Of a stretch of 9,447 bases of DNA, positions 1-6,393 are shown piece after piece. Made by a program: the position numbers and the translations under genes. Each line of letters begins with the position of its first letter. The stretch's first letter is position 1. This stretch comes from Ilumatobacteraceae bacterium (GTDB lineage Bacteria > Actinomycetota > Acidimicrobiia > Acidimicrobiales > Ilumatobacteraceae): positions 1-9,447 of the forward strand of contig JANQZQ010000012.1 of the NCBI GenBank assembly GCA_030728545.1, written 5' to 3'. The notes under the pieces are model-generated. The model was not told the origin of the DNA and made no database searches. It was given only the letters and a program-made list of their open reading frames with translations.

Positions 1-1
1 G

Positions 2-55
2 GGTAAAGACGGTTATCAACGCTTCACAGCAACGTACACCTATACGGTCGGCTGA
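2..55 (+). CDS. possible C-terminal tail of an unknown protein cut by the left edge
   Basis: A plus-strand frame is open from the first bases and ends at a TGA at 53-55, giving 17 residues that end in FTATYTYTVG. The alternating polar and hydrophobic residues resemble a terminal beta-strand, and the codons look ordinary for this genome. It would converge on the MalG-type permease gene, whose stop lies 37 nt away. The fragment is too short to assign a family, and an open frame of this length can occur by chance. The remaining bases 56-91 show no strong hairpin with a T-run, so I see no clear intrinsic terminator for the minus-strand operon here. Confidence 0.28.
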   Translation, partial: GKDGYQRFTATYTYTVG

Positions 56-91
56 GTCCGGTCTTCGGCAAACCAGGTTGATGTCCGCCCG

Positions 92-1036
92 CTATCCCTT
101 GACGGCGCCGGCGATGAGCCCGCGGACGAAGTACCGCTGCATGGAGAAGAACACGATTAGTGGTGCAGCAGTCTGAATGAACGCGGCCGCAGGGAGCAGG
201 TGTTCGTTGGTTCCGAAGTCGCCCGCCAAGTTGGCGATGAGGATGGTGGTGGGCAGCGCATTGGGATTGGTTCCGGCCATGGTGTTGGCGATGAGGTAGT
301 CGTTCCATGTCCAAAGAAATTGGAAAATAGCGAAAGCCGCCAGCACTGGAATAGAGAGAGGAACCACGAGGCGCCAGAAGATGGTGAAGTGATCGGCCCC
401 GTCGACGCGAGCTGATTCGAAGATTTCACTGGGCAATCCGGCGATGTAGTTGTGGATGAGGAATATCGCGAATGGCAGAGCAAATCCGGTGTGGGTGAGC
501 CATACCGCAGTGGTGGTGTTCACCAAATTCAAGTCGGGGAACAGCGTGATCGTCTTCTCGATCCAGGGGAGCGTGATGTGAGCGCCACCCACATACAGCT
601 GCAACAAGGGAATCAACGCCACTTGTAGCGGCAGTGCGAGGAGCGACACCGTGGCGATGAACAGGGTCTTTCGACCCCTGAATTTCATCCAGGCGAAGGC
701 GTATGCGGCGAACGCGGCGATGGAAATGGGAATGATTGTCGCAGGAACGCTGATAGCGATGGAGTTGAGCAACGACTTTCCAAGATTGGTGTTGACGTTC
801 GTTTCAAAAATCCTCCGGTAGTTGTCGAGCGTGAGCTCATCCGGTTGCACGGTCCACCAGCCGCTGCCACGCTGATCATCACGAGAACGCCACGAGTTGA
901 TGAACAGGCTCACGGTGGGAAGACTCCATATCACCACGATGAACCACAGTCCAGCCACCGGCAAGCGCCGCAGGCGACCGTAGAGCCGCGCGACGGGACC
1001 GGTCTCGGCCTCACGAACCTGCGGGCGGGCGCTCAT
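92..1036 (-). CDS. MalG-type sugar ABC transporter permease (inner-membrane subunit)
   Basis: This 314-residue membrane protein has the usual length and layout of the MalG/AglG family in the CUT1 sugar importers. A short cytoplasmic N-terminus leads into a first helix at about residues 28-48. More helices follow at about 90-116, 124-148, 174-197, 228-250 and 283-302. The cytoplasmic EAA loop, which docks on the ATPase, is clear at about 207-230: E207, G213, then WRLVVPLSIP. The ATG at 1034-1036 lies 1 nt after the TGA of the upstream MalF-type gene. An AGGA at 1046-1049, 9 nt upstream of the ATG, can serve as ribosome binding site. Translational coupling to that gene is therefore likely. Substrate specificity cannot be read from the permease; an alpha-glucoside is inferred from the glucosidase in the same cluster. 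Confidence 0.93.
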   Translation of the reverse strand: MSARPQVREAETGPVARLYGRLRRLPVAGLWFIVVIWSLPTVSLFINSWRSRDDQRGSGWWTVQPDELTLDNYRRIFETNVNTNLGKSLLNSIAISVPATIIPISIAAFAAYAFAWMKFRGRKTLFIATVSLLALPLQVALIPLLQLYVGGAHITLPWIEKTITLFPDLNLVNTTTAVWLTHTGFALPFAIFLIHNYIAGLPSEIFESARVDGADHFTIFWRLVVPLSIPVLAAFAIFQFLWTWNDYLIANTMAGTNPNALPTTILIANLAGDFGTNEHLLPAAAFIQTAAPLIVFFSMQRYFVRGLIAGAVKG

Positions 1037-1037
1037 G

Positions 1038-2999
1038 TCATATCGTCCTGTTCATGCGGCGGATGTTGATGTACATGATGGGCAACACGGACACGAAGAT
1101 GAGAACGGCGATCGCAGCGCCGAGACCGATGTTCAGGTTGTAAAACGCTTCTCTGTACATGTTGTTGGACAGCACCTCGGTGCCAAAGTTGCCGTTAGTC
1201 ATCACCTTGACGATGTCGAACACCTTCATCACCAGCACCATGATGGTGGTAGCGACAACGCCGATAGTTGGTCCGATTTGGGGCATAGTGACGCGCCAGA
1301 AGATCTGTTGAGTGTCGGCACCGTCGATTGCAGCAGCCTCTGTCAGTTCGCGCGGCACCGCACGAATCGCTGCGGAAAAAATGACCATTGCAAAACCCGT
1401 TTGAATCCAAACGAGCACGAGCATGAGCCAGAAGTTGTTGAACGGCGGTTCCTGCAGGAAGTTGATGGGATCAGCGATGATCTCGCCGGATTTGCCGACT
1501 CGTTGACCACCCAGCCCGGTGCCCACTAGTTGCCAGTACCTAAGTGAGAACCAGATACCTCCACCGGCAACCGCGGCCGGGAGTGCGATTTTTGTCCACT
1601 GCCGACGAACGAGCGACCGCGTTGCCGCGAGCAGTGCTAATCCGGTCGGTATGAGCACCACTGCGCCAACGAGCAACCTAGCGAAACCTTCGCCTGTACT
1701 GAGCCTGCCAAGGCCGACCCACAGCGCATTGAGTGTGCCGGACTGTGGTTTGGATGCGTCGCGTGAGATGTAGACGAGACGGAAGATGACCGATGCGCCG
1801 ACCATCGACACAGCGAGCGGCATGAAGATGATGGCCTTTGCGGAGCGTTCGAATCGGACTCCATCGGCCAGCACCGCGATGAGCAGGCCGAGTCCAGTGG
1901 AGAGTGCAGTAACCACGAACACCCACCACAGGGTGTTGACGAGGGTCCCGCGCAAGGTAGAGAACACCGCAAATCCGGCGAACATCACGGCAAGAATGAG
2001 CGGAGGTGCACTTGCGCTGCCGAACTCAACGAAGTGCCCCGAGCGCCGACGACTCCGGACGGCCAGTAGCACGAACACCAGAAAGCACACTCCAGACGCA
2101 ACGGTGAGACGACTGGTCCAGAGCAATCCGAAGCGCGATGTGTCCCAGGCTTTGGGGTTACGGAAAATCGAAAGGTAGTTGTCTATGCCGACAAACTTTG
2201 ATCCCCTGCGATCGAGTAGGGACAGGTAGATGGTACGCAAGGACGGAATCACCAATGCGATTGCGATGAATCCCAGTGCAGGCGCCAGAAAGACTGCAGC
2301 GCGAGCGCGGCGCTCCGTTGCCACGCGATGTTCGCCGCTCACAGCCGGGATGAGAGCCCAGCGCGCGCCGACAAGGCAGCCGATGATCGCACCCAGCACG
2401 ATGCCCGAACGAGTCGATGATGCCCCGAGATCGCCAACGCCCCAAGCACCGAGTACAAGGCCCGCAACGGCTCCGAGGAGCGCCATGCGCAGCACCCCGA
2501 GTGTGCGAACACGACGATGCACGGTTGCTCCAATCGCACCGAAGAACAGAATGGAAAATACGGCAACCAGTGCCACTTCGCCCGGGACGACGTTGGGTCG
2601 AGCAGTGTCCACGAGAAGTGCGCCGAGCACTCCTCCAACCGTGCCAATGAGCAGTACGTCGACGATGATTCGTCGCTCGCGTCGCTGTTGGCGCTCAGTG
2701 ACGAAGGAGGAAGCACTGACGGCGACGGCAACGACGATCGGGAGCCATATCCATTGGATGAAGGACCCCACAAACGATGCGCCGGGTGCCGCGGTGGAGT
2801 ACTGCGTGAGGCGGTTACCGCTGAGGACGCCGGCCACGACAAAGCCCGTCAGCGCGCGAGAAATGTAGGTTGCGCGAACGGACCTGTCGCGCATTCGATT
2901 CACTAAGAGGTTGGCCAGCACCCAGAGAGCACCGCTCACACCCACGGCAATGGTCACGGTGAGGAGGGTGGAGAGAATTTTTCCGGCGAAGTCCCTCAT
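1038..2999 (-). CDS. enlarged MalF-type sugar ABC transporter permease with extra membrane segments
   Basis: The C-terminal part is recognisably the MalF/AglF-type permease of a CUT1 sugar importer. Its EAA loop is at about residues 554-577 (E554, A555, A556, G560, then WRVTMPQIGP), followed by two final helices. At 653 residues it is about twice the common size of roughly 290-330. The first 225 or so residues form an added domain with about six or seven hydrophobic segments (near 8-33, 45-60, 76-100, 111-131, 139-158, 168-190 and 199-217). The normal core begins near 230 (FLAPALGFIAIALVIPS). It then seems interrupted twice, at about 291-350 and 433-515, each time by a pair of extra hydrophobic segments. 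The total is about 16-17 predicted helices, judged by eye. The ATG at 2997-2999 has GGAGAG at 3005-3010, 5 nt upstream, which supports this start. The reading frame is intact. The function of the additions is unknown. Confidence 0.9.
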   Translation of the reverse strand: MRDFAGKILSTLLTVTIAVGVSGALWVLANLLVNRMRDRSVRATYISRALTGFVVAGVLSGNRLTQYSTAAPGASFVGSFIQWIWLPIVVAVAVSASSFVTERQQRRERRIIVDVLLIGTVGGVLGALLVDTARPNVVPGEVALVAVFSILFFGAIGATVHRRVRTLGVLRMALLGAVAGLVLGAWGVGDLGASSTRSGIVLGAIIGCLVGARWALIPAVSGEHRVATERRARAAVFLAPALGFIAIALVIPSLRTIYLSLLDRRGSKFVGIDNYLSIFRNPKAWDTSRFGLLWTSRLTVASGVCFLVFVLLAVRSRRRSGHFVEFGSASAPPLILAVMFAGFAVFSTLRGTLVNTLWWVFVVTALSTGLGLLIAVLADGVRFERSAKAIIFMPLAVSMVGASVIFRLVYISRDASKPQSGTLNALWVGLGRLSTGEGFARLLVGAVVLIPTGLALLAATRSLVRRQWTKIALPAAVAGGGIWFSLRYWQLVGTGLGGQRVGKSGEIIADPINFLQEPPFNNFWLMLVLVWIQTGFAMVIFSAAIRAVPRELTEAAAIDGADTQQIFWRVTMPQIGPTIGVVATTIMVLVMKVFDIVKVMTNGNFGTEVLSNNMYREAFYNLNIGLGAAIAVLIFVSVLPIMYINIRRMNRTI

Positions 3000-3039
3000 G
3001 TCAACTCTCCATCACTTGGGCGAAGCCCTCCATTGTGGT

Positions 3040-3073
3040 TCGGGGCACCGACACTTTCGTGCCGGTGCCCCGA
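3040..3073 (-). promoter_or_regulatory. long GNRA-capped RNA hairpin between binding-protein and permease genes
   Basis: The arms at 3040-3050 and 3063-3073 are perfectly complementary over 11 bp. On the minus strand the stem continues with a G-U pair (3062 with 3051) and three more pairs, and is capped by GAAA (3058-3055). The result is a 15-bp stem with a GNRA tetraloop closed by C-G. The G-U pair and GNRA loop form only in minus-strand RNA, matching the operon's direction. No T-run follows, so it is not a classical intrinsic terminator. A 3' stabiliser for the binding-protein mRNA, or an element reducing permease expression, is the likely role. Such intercistronic hairpins are known after binding-protein genes, for example malE-malF in E. 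coli. Confidence 0.75.
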
Positions 3074-3093
3074 TACCTATTGCGAATTCCTCG

Positions 3094-3109
3094 GTAGTCC
3101 GGAGACTAC
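3094..3109 (-). promoter_or_regulatory. short UNCG-capped RNA hairpin after the binding-protein stop
   Basis: On the minus strand the sequence reads GTAGTC-TCCG-GACTAC: a perfect 6-bp stem with a UCCG loop closed by C-G. That is the very stable C(UNCG)G class of tetraloop. It lies 13 nt after the binding-protein stop codon and 20 nt before the larger hairpin, so the two form a tandem structure in the 123-nt spacer. No T-run follows. Confidence 0.6.
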
Positions 3110-3122
3110 GTCGTTATGTACC

Positions 3123-4469
3123 TCAGCCGGGCCAGGACGCTTCGATTGCGTCCGCAGCCTCTTGCGCGGTGAGATCACCGTTCACTGCTGAAGTTCCATC
3201 CGTCCAGAACGTTCCCGCACCGACATCGGCCGGCATGAGGTCTGACGCGTCGAATCGCACGATCGCGGCAGTCTCAAGAATCTTGAGGAACGACTGCTCG
3301 AGTGGGGTGTATATCGACGGGTCCTGACCGATTGCTGCCGAGAGGAATCCGGACAACGCGCCGTTGCCGCCCTTGCGGGTGGCTTGGGCTTGCTGACGCT
3401 CCATCGCGTACTGGGCCGAACCCATGTACGACATGAGGCTCATCACGTTGGCGTCGTCGTTGAACGCAACCGCCAAGACACCAGCGCCAAGCACAGGCTT
3501 GTCACCGTTGATGTCGGGGAAGTAGAACACGTTCACTTCGCCTGGGCCGTCACCGAACACGGTGCCAGCAGGAATGAAGGCGGAGTAGAACGAGGCCTGG
3601 CGGTGCATGTAGCAGTCGCCATCCACGAGTGGTTGTCCGTTGTCCTGGAATGCAGTGGCCGCAATGGTGCCGCCAGAGGCGTACACATTGTCTTCGGTCC
3701 ACAGGTCGAGCACTGCTTGCATTGACTCAACGATTCGTGAATCGTTGAATGGGATCTCGTGTGCGACCCATTGGTCGTACACATCGGCGCCGTGCTGGCG
3801 CAACACCATTTCTTCCACCCAGTCGGTGTACGTCCAGCCAGTGGCGGTACCGGACTCGATACCGACGCAAAGCGGCTTGGCTCCGCCGTCGGCGGCCATC
3901 TTGTCGACCAACGCGGTGAACTCACCGAAGGTGGTCGGCACTTCGTAGCCGGCCTCTGCGAATCGCGACGGCTGGTACCAAACGAGCGACTTCAAGTCAC
4001 TCTTCATTGGCACGCCGTACTGCTGACCATCGACCAGACCGAACTGCTTCCATGCGTCCGACCATTCGATCGAAGCATTCACTTCGTCGGTGAGCGGAAC
4101 GATGAGGCCAGCGCGGGCGAAATCGGCCAGTTTGCCTGGCTGCGGAACGATGGAGATGTCAGGCGCGTTACCGGCCTGCACCTGGGTGTTGATGTTGGTC
4201 TCCCAGTCGGCATCACCCAGGTAGGTGACGGTCACGCCGTTGGCGTCGCCCCATACATTGAGTGCGTCCTGAAGGGCGCCAGCCTCTTCATCGGAACGCT
4301 CCGGACCGGTGACGGTGATTTCCGTCTTGCCGGCAGGAGCCGCTTCCTCTTCTACTGCTTCTTCCTCGGCGGTGACGGTGTCCGATGCCTCGTCGCTACT
4401 TCCACCGCAAGCGGTGGCAACTAGCGCGAGGGCAAACAGAGCACCAAATGCCCTACGTGAACGTTTCAT
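3123..4469 (-). CDS. sugar-binding lipoprotein of a CUT1 ABC importer (probably alpha-glucoside)
   Basis: This 448-residue extracytoplasmic solute-binding protein belongs to the MalE/AglE-like family 1 and delivers an oligosaccharide to the two permeases encoded downstream. Residues 1-20 are a lipoprotein signal peptide: positive KRSRR, a hydrophobic stretch, then ATAC with the lipidated cysteine at C21. An acidic, probably disordered tether follows at about 24-48 (TAEEEAVEEEAAPAG). The mature lobe begins with ITVTGPE at 51. Typical family segments are WETNINTQVQAGNAPDIS (89-106), PLTDEV (125-130) and YGVPMKSDLKSLVWY (151-165). C201 and C286 could form a disulfide (inference). The frame is open 17 codons further upstream, but the ATG at 4467-4469 is preferred. 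It is preceded by AAGGGG at a 5-nt spacing and starts exactly at the signal peptide. The alpha-glucoside substrate is inferred from the adjacent glucosidase; no binding-site comparison was possible. Confidence 0.92.
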   Translation of the reverse strand: MKRSRRAFGALFALALVATACGGSSDEASDTVTAEEEAVEEEAAPAGKTEITVTGPERSDEEAGALQDALNVWGDANGVTVTYLGDADWETNINTQVQAGNAPDISIVPQPGKLADFARAGLIVPLTDEVNASIEWSDAWKQFGLVDGQQYGVPMKSDLKSLVWYQPSRFAEAGYEVPTTFGEFTALVDKMAADGGAKPLCVGIESGTATGWTYTDWVEEMVLRQHGADVYDQWVAHEIPFNDSRIVESMQAVLDLWTEDNVYASGGTIAATAFQDNGQPLVDGDCYMHRQASFYSAFIPAGTVFGDGPGEVNVFYFPDINGDKPVLGAGVLAVAFNDDANVMSLMSYMGSAQYAMERQQAQATRKGGNGALSGFLSAAIGQDPSIYTPLEQSFLKILETAAIVRFDASDLMPADVGAGTFWTDGTSAVNGDLTAQEAADAIEASWPG

Positions 4470-4474
4470 GTGTT

Positions 4475-4480
4475 CCCCTT
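4475..4480 (-). promoter_or_regulatory. Shine-Dalgarno site of the binding-protein gene
   Basis: On the minus strand this reads AAGGGG, 5 nt before the ATG at 4467-4469. It is the strongest ribosome binding site seen in the operon and decides the start of the lipoprotein gene in favour of the signal-peptide methionine. Strong translation of the binding protein relative to the permeases is usual for such importers. Confidence 0.7.
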
Positions 4481-4497
4481 TAGTTGTTGATTGGTAC

Positions 4498-4513
4498 ACC
4501 CACGTTGGTGGGT
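4498..4513. repeat. inverted repeat in the leader of the binding-protein gene (possible operator or hairpin)
   Basis: ACCCAC-GTTG-GTGGGT is a perfect 6-bp inverted repeat with a 4-nt centre. It sits 29 nt upstream of the binding-protein start, in the 100-nt gap after the glucosidase stop. On the minus strand a weak promoter-like arrangement overlaps it: GTGACG at 4516-4521 and TACCAA at 4491-4496, 19 nt apart, both poor matches to consensus. It could be an operator for an unseen LacI-type regulator or an mRNA hairpin. There is no other evidence for a promoter in the gap. Confidence 0.35.
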
Positions 4514-4569
4514 ACGTCACGACCAGATGGTGAGTTCGGTGGCTGACATGCTCGTAAGCCTAGGAGTCG

Positions 4570-6393
4570 CTACACCGCCCGAACAAGCCAAACGGCGGAG
4601 TTCTCCGCCAGTCGCCACGGGCCTTGTGGCGCGGCGTTTGGTGCGGAACCGGGGGTCGGCACCCCGGATTCGTTGGCCGACGCACCCGCCTGAGGGGGAA
4701 TTTCAGTCCCACTGGTGGCAGAGAGAACCCCCGATCGGGAGCTGAGCACGGGTGTGAACGCCCGAAGCGGGGTGTGGTGGGGCCCGAACGACACGGGAAG
4801 CTCCGTGATCTCCCTGCCGAAGTTCACCACCGCTACTGCAGTTCCCCGATGGATGAGCAAGAGGTCGTTCTCACGCGAGATCTCCATTTGATCCCCGGCC
4901 ACTACGAAGTGCGAGCGAAGTCGAAGCGCTGCACGATACAACTGCAGTGTCGAATCGGGATCACGATCCTGGCAATCGACGGCATATATGCCCCACGTTG
5001 TGGGCTGCGGCAACCACGAGGGTGTGTCGTTGGTGCTAAACCCAAACGAATTGACGGATGCTTGGGTCCACGGAATGGGCACTCGGCAACCGTCGCGACC
5101 AGGCTGTTGTCCACCCGAACGCAGGAACAACGGGTCCTCCCGTCGATCGTTCGGAAGATCCAGCACTTCGGGAAGTCCGAGTTCTTCTCCCATGTAGAGA
5201 TACGTACAACCAGGGAGGGCCAGCATCATCATGAGTGCGGCACGTGCGCGATCATCGCCGAGCTGGAGGTCGACAGGGGCGGATGAATTGAGGAGATTGT
5301 TGCCGCTGTAGAACTCGTGAGCATCAAGACGGCCATAACGCGTCACCATGCGATGCGCATCGTGGTTGTTGAGCGTCCACGTGTAGGACTCGCCCGCGCG
5401 TCGCAACGTGTCGTAGTTGGATCGAATCGCCTGCTCCATCGCGGACGCGTTCCACGGCTCAAGAAGCAGGTCGAACGTGAACGATTGGTGGAAGGAGTCA
5501 CGACCGACGTACCGCAGCAGGCTCTCTGGTGCGCGCGGGGTGTACGCCTCGGAAACCGACACCAGCACGCGTGAGTGCTCGCGTTGATAGTCGTCGAATA
5601 CCTTCCGCCATTCGGTGACGATGGGAAACAGTGACGGATGATTGATTGTGTGGGCATTGAAGCGCCACGTGTCATCCGGTGGGGTTCCGTCCGGTGCGGA
5701 AGTCGCATCGGGAAGTCCGGGCTCTTTGCCCATGACGATGATCGCATCAACCCGGAAACCATCGACACCGCGGTCGAACCAGAATCGAAACATGTTCCGA
5801 AAGTGGGCCACGACATCTGGGTGATCGGCGCGAAGGTCGGGTTGGTGCGAGTCAAATGTGTGGAGGTACCACTGTCCGAGTGATCCGTCCGGCTCTGTGA
5901 CCCGCGTCCACGCGCTGCCGCAAAAAACGGAATTCCAGTCGTTGGGCGGTTCGTTTCCACCGTCGCCCCTGCCGTCGGCAAAGTAGAAGCGTTCACGTGC
6001 GACACTTCCTCGCCCCGCAGCCAGGGCCTCCTTGAACCACGCGTGGTCGCTACTGCAGTGGTTCGGAACCACGTCCATCAAGACACGGATTCCTCGGGAG
6101 TTGGCCTGCTTGATTAATTCATCGAAAACCTCGAGTGATCCGTACGCGGGTTCGATGTCGAAGTAGTTCGACACGTCGTAACCGTGGTCGTGCTGCGGTG
6201 ACGGATAACAAGGATTCAGCCAAACTCCATCAACACCGAGTTGCTCGAGATAGTTGAGTTGTTCGACTATTCCCCGTAGATCGCCAGCGCCATCACCATT
6301 GCTGTCGAAGAACGAGCGTACGTATAACTGATAGATGACGGCGTTTCGCCACCACTCATTGCCTGGCGCGGTGTCGTCTACAACCCCGCGCAT
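4570..6393 (-). CDS. GH13 alpha-glucosidase (cytoplasmic oligosaccharide hydrolase)
   Basis: This 607-residue enzyme should release glucose from the non-reducing end of imported alpha-glucosides in the cytoplasm; no signal peptide is present. The N-terminus WWRNAVIYQLYVRSF (14-28) is typical of the oligo-1,6-glucosidase/alpha-glucosidase branch. The calcium-loop motif DSNGDGAGDL follows at 30-39. Conserved regions are DVVPNH (107-112), GFRVDA (212-217, nucleophile D216), SEAY (281-284, acid/base E282) and NNHDAHR (342-348, D345). QPDL (184-187) is also present. The first ATG at 6391-6393 is the only sensible start before the WW motif. It lies inside the end of the upstream gene (16-nt overlap), with only a poorly placed GGGG nearby. 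Near the C-terminus, residues about 560-592 form a Pro/Ala/Gly/Ser-rich stretch just before the last strand (AVWLV). Exact specificity (alpha-1,4, alpha-1,6, sucrose or trehalose) cannot be decided by eye. Confidence 0.94.
   Translation of the reverse strand: MRGVVDDTAPGNEWWRNAVIYQLYVRSFFDSNGDGAGDLRGIVEQLNYLEQLGVDGVWLNPCYPSPQHDHGYDVSNYFDIEPAYGSLEVFDELIKQANSRGIRVLMDVVPNHCSSDHAWFKEALAAGRGSVARERFYFADGRGDGGNEPPNDWNSVFCGSAWTRVTEPDGSLGQWYLHTFDSHQPDLRADHPDVVAHFRNMFRFWFDRGVDGFRVDAIIVMGKEPGLPDATSAPDGTPPDDTWRFNAHTINHPSLFPIVTEWRKVFDDYQREHSRVLVSVSEAYTPRAPESLLRYVGRDSFHQSFTFDLLLEPWNASAMEQAIRSNYDTLRRAGESYTWTLNNHDAHRMVTRYGRLDAHEFYSGNNLLNSSAPVDLQLGDDRARAALMMMLALPGCTYLYMGEELGLPEVLDLPNDRREDPLFLRSGGQQPGRDGCRVPIPWTQASVNSFGFSTNDTPSWLPQPTTWGIYAVDCQDRDPDSTLQLYRAALRLRSHFVVAGDQMEISRENDLLLIHRGTAVAVVNFGREITELPVSFGPHHTPLRAFTPVLSSRSGVLSATSGTEIPPQAGASANESGVPTPGSAPNAAPQGPWRLAENSAVWLVRAV

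Noticed and set aside
2230..2868. 212-codon plus-strand open frame opposite the permease N-terminal domain
   Set aside because: Arg/Thr/Pro/Ser-rich translation typical of the complement of membrane-protein codons; no ribosome binding site seen.
2348..2999. Permease N-terminal domain as a separate gene fused by a missed stop or frameshift
   Set aside because: The frame is continuous with no internal frame change, the strong GGAGAG site lies before residue 1, and no comparable start signal was noticed near residue 225.
3040..3073. Large hairpin as an intrinsic terminator ending the operon
   Set aside because: No T-run follows on the minus strand, and the permease genes continue in the same direction with good ribosome binding sites.
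3759..4424. 221-codon plus-strand open frame opposite the binding-protein gene
   Set aside because: A shadow of the real gene: no family resemblance and unnatural composition.
4470..4520. 17-residue upstream extension of the binding protein
   Set aside because: It would bury the lipoprotein signal peptide; a strong AAGGGG site stands before the inner ATG.
4624..5286. 220-codon plus-strand open frame opposite the alpha-glucosidase
   Set aside because: Antisense to a gene with all GH13 motifs, Arg/Cys/His-rich and without recognisable features.
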